Notes: generated from the sequence alone by a model not told the origin. Counted from the stretch's first letter, positions 10,225 to 23,044 are shown. The stretch: DNA of 64,000 bases from Lojkania enalia (GCA_010094045.1 ML986678.1:122236-186235), one strand, 5' to 3'. Program-made: numbers and translations.

Positions 10225-11223
10225 GGGATTGAGTAGAGTATGTGGAGTACGAGTTGGTTGACAAGGCTCTAGGTCTAGAAACTGATGGAGAATTATACTG
10301 GGAAGCTATGCTTTGCGTTTAGGCTTCGTGATGGTTGGTGGTTAGGTATACTATAGTCCATTAATAGGTCAGGCTTGATGCCCTTTAGGATAAAAACTAT
10401 GCCAACTGCAAAAGCAAGTATTTAGCTCTAGCTTCTTTCGTACTTGTTCAGTTCCTCTTTTTAATCTTCATCAATTCATCTGCCTCAAGTATCGTCTAAA
10501 TACTTGCTGCCTCAAGAGCATTCTCTAGCATGGTTTGACGCTAATGTTTAAACACTTGAGAATTATGTATCACTACCAATCCATCCTTTTTTTTTTTTTA
10601 ATAGCGCCAGATACAGTTGGTAACAAACAGAACACCTTTTACTTGCAGGTAGTACATAAGTTTGGGATTATATAGAAGCTAATAACAATGCAGCAAGGGT
10701 CTCCAACCGTTGTACCTACTATAACTGAACACGAGCTTGCACTTTCTGTCATAGTTTTAACTGTAATTGCCCCCCTTTGCTTTTTTGTAAAGCCCATAAT
10801 GTTTTTTAGTTAATTGCCGTAGGAACAGCACAGCCAAATCTGAGCGGTGGTGTGGCTAGTGAGGCTAACCATTTTAGGGGATTCTAACCGCTGCTCAAAC
10901 CCGGATTCGCATTCTGGTTGGTTTTATTCGCCTCGTCCACCACAGTGAAGAGAACCACCATTTCGAAAATGAATGACTTTGCTTTCGCTGGTTGTGTGCA
11001 ATGATGACAAACATCATAACCAGAATGCACCAATCCGCGTAAGCTCATTACATGCACCTAACTCGGCTCTCCACACGTTCCTAGCAGCATAGCAACATTT
11101 GGATCTGCGATATCCCTTGCATCCTTGCATTGCGGGCATATTTAATCATTAACAAAGTTAAATTCTTCAATTAACCTCCTAGGAACTCAGCCATAAAGCT
11201 CGAGTCAGGCGACCGTAATCAAC
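10225..11223. other. Intergenic with a T13 run
   Basis: About 1 kb between same-strand genes. It contains a T13 homopolymer at 10587-10599 and otherwise mixed sequence. No gene, hairpin terminator or RNA gene recognised. Confidence 0.4.
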
Positions 11224-11812
11224 ATGGCGTCGCTACCAGTAGCCAAGTATGGGTTCCTGCAACAGTCGGCCTACGAATTGGCAATTCACGCTTAACAGGC
11301 ACCCGGCGCATCCCGCTACCGTTCACTTCCCCATCGTCTTTACGTCCCTCACAGGCGCTCTCGACACTCTGTATTTTGCCTCGACCCACCCATCTATCGC
11401 ACCTCTCTTCGCTACCATCTTCAAGACCCTTTCCGTACAACTCGATCCCGCTACGCTACCAACTCTCTCCTATTACTCTACAATCCTCACAATCCTATCC
11501 TCAATACCAGCAGTCGCTACCGGCGTGCCAGAACTCCTTCCGCTCATCAAGCGCGACGGCTTCAGCTCCAAGAAAGCCCGAACCGCAGTTCTGCACGCTG
11601 TTGTGAACGACGTGACGATTGTGGCCGCGGTATATAACTGGTTTACGAGGAGGAGTGAAGCAGGCTTTCAGCCGAGCATTGTGAATGTGCTGATTAGTGC
11701 GGCGTTGGCGCTTCCTGCGACGATGTTTGCGGCGTATCTAGGTGGGGACCTAGTGTATACGTATGGTATGGGAGTGGGACGAAGTCAGCAGAAGTTTAGG
11801 AAGTCTCAGTGA
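11224..11812 (+). CDS. DUF2231-like small integral membrane protein
   Basis: Two exons, 11224-11246 (only 23 nt) and 11299-11812, give 178 residues. The intron at 11247-11298 is GTATGG..ACAG, 52 nt. Splicing completes the N-terminal signature K-H-P-A-H-P-A-T-V-H-F-P-I (residues 8-20). This histidine-rich HPxxVHFPI start marks the DUF2231 family of predicted redox or heme-related membrane proteins. About four hydrophobic segments follow, with a charged loop (LIKRDGFSSKKAR) in the middle and a second histidine (LHAVVND) at the start of the third segment. The product ends in a short basic tail. The function in fungi is not established. Without the first exon the protein would lack both its ATG and the first histidines, so the gene is easily missed or mis-started. 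Confidence 0.82.
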
Positions 11813-12823
11813 GTGATGGATGAGTGGGTTTTGGAAGCTGGAGATAGTCGATGAACTTTGGAGGGTTAACTCTGTTTTCTGTAGAAGAGCAGTGTCGAAT
11901 ACAGTATGGATTACAGAAATAACGATTGTTAATCCGATTGCGAGAGAAGATTCGTGTATCTTTGGAAAATAGTTTGTTCACTCTACTTAGAATTCGAAAC
12001 CCGAAACCTTATGATGCACTAGCAATCTACCGACTTCGCTGCGGGTCGTAGGGTTCTTCTAATGATGTGGAGCTCGGGGTTGGGCAATTAGGCTTAGGCA
12101 CTACATAGTAACCCACAGTAAGAATAAGAGATCCGCTATCTTGTATTGCTGTCATCAATGCCAATTGCACATCAGGTCGCCGGTAGTAGTGGGGTCATAA
12201 GGGGAGAATCTATTTTGACGGGGCTTGGAAGGTAATGAATTGACTGTGAAATGAGGAGAACAGATTATGAAGTGACTCCGTTACGACTGTGAATGGATTC
12301 AAATATCATTAAGTAGTGGCAAAGGCACGATTTGGGCTCACTCCCACCTCACCACCATTTTAGGATTTCTGTAAACAGTGACGTCATTTCAAGATTAGAG
12401 CCAATTGAGGCCGTGAGAAATTTGGAATGCTTATTAAGACTTGCCTGGGGCGCTTGACGGATATTTCGTCGACGGGAAGACTTCGGGCCTGCAAGTGCTC
12501 CAGGCTAGGCGGAGTGGTGGATGGTGAGGCGAGAAACCCTGGGATACTGTGCACAGACCGCACCTCTCCCAGGTAGGTGCCATTTGATAATGGTCCGTGC
12601 ACCTAGAAGACGCGCCAAGCCGCGTGCTTTCTTAATATTCCAAACCCTCCCTCTCCACGTCTGCTGCTCATCTTTCTTACTGCCGTTCTCTCGTCGACGA
12701 CGCGCCCGCCCACACCATCTCCTCGACGTCGCTATCGCATCGGAATTCGAGCGTGACATCTAATCACGCCCCGCGTAGGAATTTATACACGACTACACGC
12801 CGCATACGGCCCAGAAGGGCAAC
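11813..12823. other. Intergenic: 3' flank and ISWI promoter
   Basis: About 1 kb. The last 200 bases are GC-rich and CT-rich on the plus strand, as often seen upstream of housekeeping genes. No separate gene is recognised; the short frames on both strands lack protein-like composition. Confidence 0.4.
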
Positions 12824-15800
12824 ATGGCGCCCTCACGAACCCGCAACACCGACTCCGACGGGCCCTCCACGGCCGACGCCTCCGCCAACGAGGATGTAGA
12901 GATGCAGGACCAAAATGGGCGTATTGAGGGCTTCAGCAAATTCTCTGTAAGACCGCACTCTTCCCCGAAGACTACTCCTCAACCATCTTTGGCGTGGAAG
13001 GATGTGCTTTGGATGGGATGTTCGAGGGAAGAATTAAGCTGACTTTTCTGACTATAGTATTATCAGGACACGCCGGATTACACCGTACGTGTTTTGCGCT
13101 CCCTCTCGCATTCCACGCGTCAAACGCTGACCCTTTACTAGGACTCCGATACAAACCCCAATACCACAGCAAGTAGTGTAGCTGGTGATGCTACACCTGC
13201 AGATGGTCGCAAGCGACGGACGGAAGTCTTCAATATGCGTAAAAGCATGTACGACAAGAAACGCGACCGTCTAGGCGCGTCTAAGGTAGCCCGCCATTTC
13301 TCACCCGCATCCGCTCTCCGAAGGACGCTCGCTAACACGTCTTCACCCGCGCAGGAAGATGATTCCATCAGACGCTTCCGCTACCTCCTTGGGCTTACCG
13401 ATTTATTCCGCCACTTCATTGACACCAACCCGAACCCTCGCATCAAGGAGGTGCTCGCTGAAATCGACCGCCAGAACGCAGAGGACGAAGCGAAAGCGAA
13501 GAACAGCAAACTCCGCAAGGGTGGCGCGGGCGCAGAGCGACGTCGCAAAACCGAACAAGAGGAGGACGCTGAGTTGGTTCGGGAAGAGAAGCATGGTGGG
13601 CACAACGAGACCGTGTTCCGTGAGTCACCGGGATACATCAAGGGCGGACAAATGCGAGACTACCAGATTGCTGGCCTGAACTGGCTTATTTCACTCCACG
13701 AGAACGGTATCTCTGGCATTTTGGCCGACGAGATGGGTCTCGGGAAAACGCTACAGACAATTTCTTTTCTCGGATATCTCCGCTACATTGCAGGCATAAC
13801 TGGCCCTCACTTGGTCGCCGTACCAAAATCTACGCTAGACAACTGGAAGCGTGAATTCGGCAAATGGATCCCAGACATCAACGTATTGGTGCTACAGGGA
13901 GCCAAGGATGAGCGTGCTCAATTAATTGAAGATCGACTTGTGGACGAGAAATTTGACGTCTGCATCACAAGTTACGAGATGATTTTGCGGGAGAAATCAC
14001 ACCTCAAGAAGTTTTCTTGGGAATATATCATCATCGACGAGGCGCACCGCATCAAGAACGAGGAATCTTCGCTGTCGCAAATTATCCGGCTGTTCAACTC
14101 CCGAAACCGATTGCTGATCACTGGTACCCCTCTGCAGAATAACTTGCACGAACTTTGGGCGCTGCTCAACTTTTTGCTTCCCGACGTTTTTGGTGACGCT
14201 GCTGCATTCGATGAATGGTTTTCAAAACAGGACGAAGACTCTGACACCGTTGTACAGCAACTGCACAAGGTTCTTCGGCCATTTTTACTTCGTCGCGTGA
14301 AGAGCGATGTCGAAAAGTCGCTCCTCCCAAAGAAAGAGATTAACTTGTATGTGGGCATGTCTGATATGCAGGTCAAGTGGTACAAGAAGATTCTCGAGAA
14401 AGATATTGATGCAGTCAATGGCGCGGCGGGCAATAAGGAGTCTAAAACACGCCTGCTCAACATTGTCATGCAGCTTCGAAAATGCTGTAACCACCCCTAC
14501 CTTTTCGAAGGTGCTGAGCCTGGCCCTCCATACACCACGGATGAGCATTTGGTCAATAACGCCGCCAAGATGGTCATGCTTGACAAGCTCCTTAAACGTA
14601 TGAAAGCCCAAGGTAGTAGGGTGCTCATCTTTTCACAAATGAGCCGTGTGCTTGATATTCTAGAGGACTACTCCGTTATGCGGAACTATCCTTATTGCCG
14701 GATTGATGGTTCAACTGCGCATGAGGATCGCATTGCGGCTATTGACGAGTACAATAAGGAAGGCTCAGAGAAATTCCTCTTCCTACTCACGACGCGTGCA
14801 GGTGGTTTGGGTATCAATTTAACTACGGCAGATATTGTCGTTCTTTTTGATAGCGACTGGAATCCGCAGGCTGACCTTCAGGCAATGGATCGTGCTCACC
14901 GTATTGGCCAGACGAAGCAAGTCATGGTCTTCCGATTTGTTACGGAAAATGCTATTGAAGAGAAAGTTCTGGAGCGCGCAGCGCAAAAGTTGCGTCTGGA
15001 CCAGCTTGTCATTCAGCAAGGTCGGTCGCAGCAGCCCGTAAAGAACGCAGCGTCAAAGGATGAGCTTCTGACCATGATCCAACATGGTGCTGAGAAGGTC
15101 TTCCAGAGCCAGGGTTCTATAGGCTTGGCTAATGGGCAAGCTGAGCTCACTGAAGATGATATTGACGCTATTCTAAAGCGTGGCGAGGAGAGAACAGCTG
15201 AACTCAACGCCAAATACGAGAAATTGGGTCTTGACGACCTGCAGAAATTCACCTCGGACTCCACGTATGAGTGGAATGGTGAGACCTTCCAGCCGCGTAA
15301 GAAGGACATTGGTATTAGCTGGATCAATCCCTCGAAGCGTGAGCGGAAAGAAATCGGTTACTCAATGGACAAGTACTATCGACAAGCCCTAATGACGGGT
15401 GGCCGAACAGAGTCGAAACAGCCGAGGATTCCGCGCGCACCAAAGCAGGTTGTCATTCACGATTATCAGTTCTTCCCTGACAAGCTAGCCGAGTTGCAAG
15501 ACAAGGAGACTGCATGGTACCGCAAGGAAAACAACATCAAGGCTCCTCTTGCAGAAGGCTCTGAAGAAGATCTTGAGACTCGCGAAGCGGACCAAGAGCT
15601 TGCACAACAGGAAATTGACAATGCAGTCCCACTAACTGAAGAAGAAAAGGAAGAGAAGGATCGGCTGATCGCGCAAGGCTTCCCCGAATGGAACAAGCGA
15701 GATTTCCAACAGTTCCTCAATGGATCGGCCAAGTATGGTCGCCAAAACTATGACGGCATCTCCGAAGAGGTAGATGGCAAAAACGCCGAGGAGATTGAGG

Positions 15801-16500
15801 CCTACGCCAAGGTCTTTTGGAAGAAGTACAAGACTCTCGACAACTGGCAGAAGTACCTGGGTGTCATTGAGGAGGGTGAAGCGCGGGTCCGTCTATCTGA
15901 GGAGAAGAAACGCCTTCTTGCAAAGAAGATTGCCATGTATCGGATGCCTCTCCAGCAGATGCAGATCAAATACACAGTCTCGACAACAAACAAGAAGGTG
16001 TACACCGAGGATGAAGATCGATTCTTGCTCGTCATGTTGAACAAGCATGGTGTAGAGGGCGATGCCATCTACGAGAAGATCCGCGATGAGATTCGAGAAT
16101 CGCCTCTCTTCCGCTTTGACTGGTTCTTCCTTAGTCGGACGCCTCAAGAGATCGGGCGTCGATGCAATACTCTTATCCAGACTGTGATGAGGGAGCTCGG
16201 CGACGGTGACATGAAGAAGGGCAAGCGTGCGCTTGAGGAGGAGGAGAGCGAGGAAGAGGAAGAGCTACCCGTTAAGAAGAAGGCCAAAAACGGCGTTAAG
16301 GTATGTCTAGTAGCTCTTAAGGTGTTTCTAACAATCTGACCGATGCGCGACAGAATAAGCAACTTGACACCGTCAAGGGTAGCAAGGCGACCTCTGCATC
16401 GGCCTCGACCTCGCGAGCCACCAGCGTAGTCTCCAATGGCTCTGCCCCTACCAAGGGCAAGGGCAAGGGCCAGGGGAAGGGCAAGGGCAAGAAGAAATGA
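12824..16500 (+). CDS. ISWI: ISWI-family chromatin-remodelling ATPase
   Basis: Five exons (12824-12946, 13058-13084, 13142-13285, 13355-16300, 16354-16500) give 1128 residues, the usual ISWI length. Exon 2 is only 27 nt (YYQDTPDYT). Intron 3 (13286-13354, 69 nt) is stop-free and in frame. Removing it joins DRLGASK to [12 protein letters not shown], as in the conserved autoinhibitory region, and it has a good GCTAAC branch site. The Snf2 ATPase shows Walker A DEMGLGKT at 223-230, DEAH at 326-329 and the [14 protein letters not shown] helicase motif, then the C-terminal lobe with motif VI-like [11 protein letters not shown]. The last third holds the HAND-SANT-SLIDE region that binds linker DNA. 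It spaces nucleosomes in the nucleus with accessory subunits. The final exon adds a Ser/Thr-rich stretch and a Lys-Gly repeat tail ([15 protein letters not shown]), likely DNA or RNA contacting. Whether it matches yeast Isw1 or Isw2 better cannot be decided here. Confidence 0.95.
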
Positions 16501-17410
16501 GTTCTTTCATTACACTAGCTTATCCATATATAAGGATGTCTTGTCTAATGAAATCAGGCATACTAGTTGTTCCGTATGTTTGATAAGCGAGCATGTAGAG
16601 AGGTCCATTGCGACGGTTGGCAGGATCTTCGGCATTCAATACGGTGTTTGGGCGTTACGGTAATGATGGATCAATCGCGGGCGGGATGGCCCTTGTGTTT
16701 CCCGGAGCGTCGCCGGCATGGCTGAGGCATCATATCATGGGCGGTATTGCGCGTCTTCTGGGTCTTGTTTTTATAATGATGCCGGCTCTGGTATTGTAGA
16801 ATAGATTCACCACATGCATCATTGGAAAGTCTATATTATCAGTTTCCAGGGAACGACTATAACGTGAGTTCTGAGATTTTGCGAGCCTACTGCGCCCAAT
16901 AGTTACCGAGTAGAACTATCCTACGATCTTAAATATTACAGGGCCAGTTTATGGTTTGTAGGTGACCTTGAGGCAGTATCAATACGGTTCTACTCGACGA
17001 CTACCGGACCTAGAGGTGTTGAATATTGCCGGTTGACAAGTAGATATGCGCCACATGTGTGGCGGCGGTGTAGCCCCAAGCCCATGGACCAGCGATGACG
17101 CCTTACCGCATGAATCTTTGAGCCTCATTCACAGCCCAAAATTGCCTATCGTCTTGGTCCGCTTTCGCTTGGGCTTTCCACTGTTTATATATACCTTGCC
17201 TTGACTGCTTTTCTATCCCGAAACTAACTGGGCAATAGGTTTTGGGGGAGGGATAAGCGGTACGCCAGTCTTCGCGAACCTTCTACACTTTGGACTCACC
17301 AACAAGAACAACACGTAGACATCACCTACTCGTGCTGGTTGAAATACATATACGTTCCGCGATTATAATTCCCGACCTTCACATACCACCTCCCATCCTC
17401 TACCGCAACC
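16501..17410. other. Intergenic between ISWI and GET3
   Basis: 910 bases holding the ISWI 3' end and the GET3 promoter. A TATATA-type stretch occurs near 17187-17193, more than 200 bases before the GET3 ATG. No gene recognised. Confidence 0.4.
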
Positions 17411-18624
17411 ATGTCGAACGCGGTCGTCCTCGACGACGACGTCATGGAGCCCACCCTCCAATCCATCCTCGACCAAAAGACGTTGCGCTGGATCTTTGTC
17501 GGGGGCAAAGGCGGCGTAGGCAAGACGACAACCTCCTGCTCCCTTGCCATCCAGCTAGCCAAGCACCGCAAATCTGTGCTTCTCATCTCCACGGACCCGG
17601 CACACAACCTTAGCGACGCATTCAACCAGAAATTCGGCAAGGATGCACGGCTCGTGAACGGTTTTGATAATCTGAGTGCGATGGAGATCGATCCGAATGG
17701 GAGTATCCAGGATCTTTTAGCTGGGCAAGGGGAGGCGGGAGAGGAGGCGATGGCAGGGTTGGGAGGGATGGGGAATATGATGCAGGATTTGGCGTTTAGT
17801 GTGAGTAACACACAGATAGAGCTCCCCTATTCACCGCCCACTCAGTCTCCCAGGCCAATAGGAAAGATATATGTAAACTAACATGTATTGCTAAACAGAT
17901 ACCTGGCGTCGACGAAGCAATGTCCTTCGCCGAAGTCCTCAAACAAGTAAAATCCCTCTCCTATGAAGTCATTATCTTCGACACGGCGCCCACCGGCCAC
18001 ACCCTCCGCTTCCTACAATTCCCCACTGTCATGGAAAAAGCGCTCGCAAAGGTCTCTCAGCTCTCGCGTCAATTCGGACCTATGCTAAACTCGTTCCTCG
18101 GCGGCGGAGGACGTCTACCCAACGGCCAAAACATCGACGAGCTGGTTGAGAAAATGGAATCGCTGCGCGCTACCATTTCCGAAGTGAACACGCAGTTTAA
18201 AGATGCGGAGCTCACGACATTTGTGTGTGTATGTATTGCGGAGTTTCTGAGCTTGTATGAGACGGAGCGGATGATTCAGGAGCTGAATAGCTATGAGATT
18301 GATACGCATGCGATTGTTGTTAACCAACTTTTGTTCCCAAGCAAAGAGAATCCGTGCGAGCAGTGTAATGCGAGGAGGAAGATGCAGCGGAAATATCTGG
18401 AGCAGATTGGAGAGTTGTATGAAGATTTTAACGTTGTGAAGATGCCGCTATTGGTCGAAGAGGTTAGGGGGAAGGAGAAGTTGGAGAAGTAAGTCACCAC
18501 CTCAAACTCTTCTCCTTTCGAAACAGAATTTTTCTGTGTAGAGCAGAGTTTTTTTGGGATGTGGAACTGATTGCTGTGTAGGTTCTCAGAGATGCTAGTC
18601 AAGCCTTTCGAACCACCTGAGTAG
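17411..18624 (+). CDS. GET3: GET3 ATPase, tail-anchored protein targeting
   Basis: Three exons (17411-17800, 17899-18488, 18582-18624) give 340 residues, the normal size for fungal Get3. The deviant Walker A P-loop is [10 protein letters not shown] at 31-40. Switch I is [12 protein letters not shown] near 60-71, and the A-loop [15 protein letters not shown] starts at 158. A CxxC pair at Cys283 and Cys286 (NPCEQC) is the zinc site that links the dimer. The methionine-rich stretch ([11 protein letters not shown]) ends exon 1. Get3 is a cytosolic homodimer that takes tail-anchored membrane proteins from the Get4-Get5 complex to the Get1-Get2 receptor at the ER. The 43-nt last exon encodes the conserved end ([12 protein letters not shown]). 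Introns are 98 and 93 nt. Nothing abnormal is seen. Confidence 0.96.
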
Positions 18625-20467
18625 TCATCCGACGAGGACATCCCGTCTACCCCAAAACACCACCACTCACCCATGCCTCGCGACAATGACATCTAATCAG
18701 ATATAAATGACACTCGACATGCATCCAACTATGTCTTAACCCTCTGAATACCCCACACCGAGTTGCACGATTTACGAAGGATATAGAGAATTGTGCAATA
18801 CTTCCGATAGACACGTGTATGTACCAAACAATCCAAAACGTCAATATGCTCTCCGAGTTAAGCGGATGTGTCTTTTTGCTCTTGCCCGTTCCTGATGTGT
18901 CGCCGTGGTCATCTGATGGCTGGAAATCGCCGACTCGCGGGACTTGACCCGAACGCTTTTGCCCGGGTTTCTGGACCGGCGTCTGCGTGGTGGGCTTGAG
19001 TTAAACGTGGAGTTAGCTTAGCCCTAAGGTTTGGATGTCTAGTATGAATTAAAGTCTAGTTGGTTGGAGCACTGGGCTCGATGTTTCTTGGCCGGAGAGG
19101 GGAGGAATCCTGTAGCCATGGATATGAAGGTAGATACTGTAGCTTTCTAAGCTATGCTTAGTCTATCCGTCCGTATTCTCCCTCAGCTACTTACATCATT
19201 CTATGTATTTCCTCGGCGTAGTACTTTGAACTGGCGTAATTATCCTAGCTCATCTAGCCGAATAATCGTCTTGGCCCGACAGCGCTGAGAGACTGCCGTA
19301 TGCATTCAGCGCACATGACGTACCAACTTCCTACGCCGTTGTCCGGGGTGGCAGGTACCCGGCCCATAGCTACATCATCCCGACCAATCTTGATATCGCA
19401 GAGACCGTGCATGCCTCGGCGGATCTTCTCGAATCGATAGAATAGTGTCTTCTAGCGGGTACTAGCCGGCGGAACAGGGCTGATCTGTTGATTGTCTCCG
19501 ATGGAGGACTGGGGTGTGTGAACCTTACCCCGCATGAAGGTGGCTAATAGTTGTCGCTTGGATGTGTGTAGTTTGTCTAGAGAGAAAACGGGCTAGGTAA
19601 TTAGACGTGGGATGAAATGGTGTATCTAGATTTGGAAATTGGCACGAGGCGAAATGGGCCAAAATTTCCTGTTTTTCATATGCCTATATCTATACTACAC
19701 GACCCCTGCATTTTCCCTGCTCCGCTATTTACGGATTGTCGCTGTCCTCGCACGTCGTACAGGATATATGTCCAATTTATAATTATGATGACTGCGAAGG
19801 GATGGCGCTACGGTATACGAACGGAGAACTGACGATCTCGGACTCTGCGACCAAGAACTCGTATGGTGGAAGGGAAGTGTTGTGCCTGGCCCCAATTTGG
19901 AACGGCAAGCGAGACAACCTGTTTAGGGATGATAGTCCGAATCTATGGGGCGGGCGAGGTGCAGAGGGGGATTGGCTGACGGCTGTGGCGTCATATACGC
20001 AGGGGTGTCTATCCGGAGTTGTAGCCGCCCGTCTTGATGCTGGTGAGGAATGTTCATGCGTTTGACGCCCCGTGCTGGATACCAATGGGAGATGGAGATT
20101 AATCGGGCGGGTGGTGCTGAGTGGTGGTAGACGGTGCGTGGATCGGCGTAGAGGGGTGTGAATGTGGGCGGACCGGGGTGGACTAAGAATGGAAAGCTGA
20201 GAGCGGAGTTCTTGATGGTATGCTTGGTTGTAGGTCATGGGGAGGTAGGAGACCGGGGGGTGTTGGAACCGGGGGGAGGGAAGATAGTATTAAGGGCTGT
20301 GGGAATCCGTGGCGATGGGAGGATCTGTCTGTCAAGGCTCTAGGGTTCTGCTCTCGGTTGTGAAGTTGTTCTCTGAGTTTGATCTGTCCTCTCTCTTTTG
20401 CCAGAGTTGTGTTGTTCACATTGTTTTTAAATCTCTAGGATTGGGAATATATTTTAAAAATTGGAGT
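18625..20467. other. Intergenic, 1.8 kb, nothing recognised
   Basis: A long spacer before the lipase gene. Open frames of about 110 codons near 19736-20065 (plus) and 150 codons at 19783-20238 (minus) overlap each other and have low-complexity, non-protein-like composition. No RNA gene or repeat recognised. Confidence 0.4.
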
Positions 20468-21738
20468 ATGCTGGCATTGCAGAATTTACGTAGGTGGCGC
20501 TTGTTCCTGGCAGTGTTGAGTTGGATGGGAGTTGTGAATGGGGCTCCTGTGGATGTTGAGAAGAGAGGTATGTAAAATTTCGGAATTTATATTATTCTTC
20601 GCCATGCTATTCGCGGAGCATCTTCCCATTTTAGTCACTCATTCCTCGAGACTACTGTCTACTCTCCCGGTTCGTCTGAAAGTTGCTCATATTTTGTAGA
20701 TGTATCCGCATCCGTATTCGACCAGCTACAGTTCTTCTCCCAATATTCTGCCGCCGCATACTGCTTAGGAAATAATAATTCTCCTGGCACAAAGATCACC
20801 TGCCCTCAGGGGAATTGTGCGAGAGTCGAAGCAGCGGATACCAACACACTTACGGAATTTGAGAAGTGCGTATTTTCCCTATGCTTTCTACTATAGCTTC
20901 TCAATGAAGCAATAGCAGAGGCTAGAATCCATTCCTATTCCGTTCCACGAACAAATCTTTTCACCCTAGACTAACACTGACAACCTAATAGCTCGATAAA
21001 AACCGACGTAACCGGCTTTGTAGCAACCGACACCACAAACTCCTTGATTGTAGTATCTTTCCGCGGCTCCGTCTCTGTACGCAACTGGCTCACAGATGCC
21101 AACTTCCCTACAACCCCAACAACCATTTGCCCCGGCTGTCGAGCCTCAAGCGGGTTCTGGAGCTCATGGCTCGAAGCTGAAGAAGCAGTTCTCACAGCCG
21201 TCCAAGCTGCACGCGCACAGTATCCGAATTTCAAAGTTGTTTCCACGGGTCATAGTCTTGGTGGTGCGTTGGCGGATTTGGCCGCGGGCGTGCTGAGGAG
21301 TAGAGGAATTCCATGCGATCTCGTAAGCCCATTTCGAACTATTCTAAATAAGATGAGAAAGGAGAGCTGATTGGATAACAGTACACCTACGGCGCCCCCA
21401 AAATTGGCGGGTCCACCGTATCAAATTACCTCTCCTCCACCACGAACGGCACCTCCTACCGGGTCACCCACGTCGATGATCCTATTCCCAGGCTCCCGCC
21501 GTGGTTGATCGGCTTCAGGCATATCTCCCCAGAATACTATATCACCAGTGGGAATGAAGAGCAGCCTACTCCAAGCGATATCATGGTATATAGTGGGACA
21601 TTGAATTTTGATGGGAACGAGGGGGATACAGGGTTCGATACTGATGCGCATGTTAATTATTTTGGGCATATCAGTGGGTGTGAGGGGAAGGAGGGGATTG
21701 AGATTAAGAGAGAGTTAAAGGAGATGCAGGAGCAGTAG
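20468..21738 (+). CDS. Secreted class 3 lipase (Thermomyces lipase type)
   Basis: Four exons (20468-20567, 20700-20865, 20992-21322, 21382-21738) give 317 residues. A signal peptide covers about residues 1-25 (basic LRRWR, hydrophobic core, cleavage after VNG-like). A short propeptide ending in Lys32-Arg33 is a Kex2 site exactly where the mature enzyme should begin ([13 protein letters not shown]). The nucleophile elbow is GHSLGG with Ser177, the acid is Asp232 ([12 protein letters not shown]) and the catalytic His289 is in HVNYFG. Conserved FRGS (residues 112-115) contributes to the oxyanion hole, and the CPGC and SGC cysteines match the family's disulfides. The enzyme should be an extracellular triacylglycerol lipase or esterase. 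A polar extension of about 17 residues after the usual end ([14 protein letters not shown]) is unusual. All introns have canonical ends. Confidence 0.93.
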
Positions 21739-22168
21739 AGAGGGGATTGTTATTTTTTTTAAAAATTAGCGGCTTTGTAGTGTGAAGAAGAATGGGTTTG
21801 TTTAACATCCGTGGCACAGAATATGACCGTTTTAATGAGGTGACGAATGAAAATATTTTATTGATAACTTAGACGTGCACTAGGTAATATGTGAGCACAA
21901 TCTGGTATCCAAGAGAGTCCTCTTATGATTCTTTTCTCTACAGCTTTAGGATGGAAAGTTGACACCCTGTTATCATAAAATCGATTATCAATCTTAATTC
22001 CTCGAAACTAGAAAGTTATTAGCTAAGGCTCAAGTAAGTGCCAAAGTTGGCTAGGAAGGAGGGGAAGATGATAGGGTATCTTTGACTACTGCCAAACAGT
22101 GCAAGGCTCCCATTTTTGCTCTCGGCGTTTGTTTGTTAGTTCCCCTTCCGGCCTCCGCCCCTTCATAG
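21739..22168. other. Convergent intergenic region
   Basis: 430 bases between two converging genes, AT-rich, holding both 3' untranslated regions. Nothing else is seen. Confidence 0.4.
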
Positions 22169-23044
22169 TTATTCCTCAATTCCCCCGACTGGTAAGTCTT
22201 TTGGTGCGCCTTCCATATTCTGATACAACGGATTAAGCTGCACCTCTCTTAGCCACAATCTGAATGCCTTGTCCTCTGTCGCCTCATTCATTCTCGCACA
22301 ATCCCTCGCCTCATCGAAGCTCAAAAAGCTAATCTTCCCTTCATCTCCGCTCGCCAAATCCAGCGCATCCTTTAATAGCTTACAATTTTTCTGCAAGTAA
22401 ATTGCTCGATACACCGCCCTCTGAATCGACCCCCCCACGCACGTAAACCCATGCTTATGCTGCAAAACCACTGGCAGCACTCCCTCACCGCCATACCCGC
22501 GAAACGCGCACGCCAAATGGTGACCCAGGACCGAGTTCTTGATCAGCATATCTTGTTGCGAGTTTGTGCTTTCTAGTTGCTGGTAGCATCTAGTGACGTC
22601 GAAGGTTTCAGGCCCTCTGGCGCCCATGAAACCGGCCATGTGGAAAACGGGTTTTATCTGGATCCCGGCGCTCATGAAGGGGATGACGGCCTCAGAATGC
22701 GAGTGCACTACGCATTGAACCGATGCGTATTCCTTGTAGATTTCGCCGTGGATGAAGCGCTCGCTGTAGCCCTTAGGCGAGTTAGGGTCTAGGGCATCAG
22801 AGGTTTCTACCCTGTAGGCGATGAAGTCGGTGAATTCTGAAATAAGGGCTGGGGCCCCGGGGTCATAGCCTGCGATTAGATAGTGGGCGGGGTTTGTTGG
22901 GTCGCGGATGGAGATGTGGCCGAAGGCGTCTACAAGGCTGTGGTAGTGCAGGATGTGGTTTGCGCTAATAAGGAGTTGGAGTTGGGTTCGTAATTCTTTT
23001 GGTAGATAATTTGGGTCTAGGAGTTTTTGGGTTTGCGTCGCCAT
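22169..23044 (-). CDS. Class II aldolase/adducin-domain protein
   Basis: A single exon of 291 residues on the minus strand. The class II aldolase fold is recognised by HISIRDP (near residue 43), by Glu101 in FIHGEIYKEY followed by the metal pair His114 and His116 (VVHSHS), and by the third histidine region LQHKHGFTCVGGS near residue 196-198. These match the zinc-binding residues of fuculose-phosphate aldolase and related enzymes. The protein is probably a cytosolic aldolase, epimerase or decarboxylase acting on a small sugar or hydroxy-acid; fungal members of this branch are mostly uncharacterised. The ATG at 23044 begins the frame and no intron is needed. The upstream region is shared with the divergent Ifi-6-16-like gene. 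Confidence 0.9.
   Translation of the reverse strand: MATQTQKLLDPNYLPKELRTQLQLLISANHILHYHSLVDAFGHISIRDPTNPAHYLIAGYDPGAPALISEFTDFIAYRVETSDALDPNSPKGYSERFIHGEIYKEYASVQCVVHSHSEAVIPFMSAGIQIKPVFHMAGFMGARGPETFDVTRCYQQLESTNSQQDMLIKNSVLGHHLACAFRGYGGEGVLPVVLQHKHGFTCVGGSIQRAVYRAIYLQKNCKLLKDALDLASGDEGKISFLSFDEARDCARMNEATEDKAFRLWLREVQLNPLYQNMEGAPKDLPVGGIEE

Noticed and set aside
13381..13641. Long minus-strand frames inside the ISWI gene
   Set aside because: They are antisense shadows of a strongly conserved coding region, with low-complexity Ser/Leu composition.
16608..16799. 63-codon hydrophobic frame after ISWI
   Set aside because: Short, lies in the 3' flank, and no partner exon or family.
19783..20238. 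150-codon minus-strand frame before the lipase
   Set aside because: Low-complexity composition, overlapped by a plus-strand frame, and no conserved motif.
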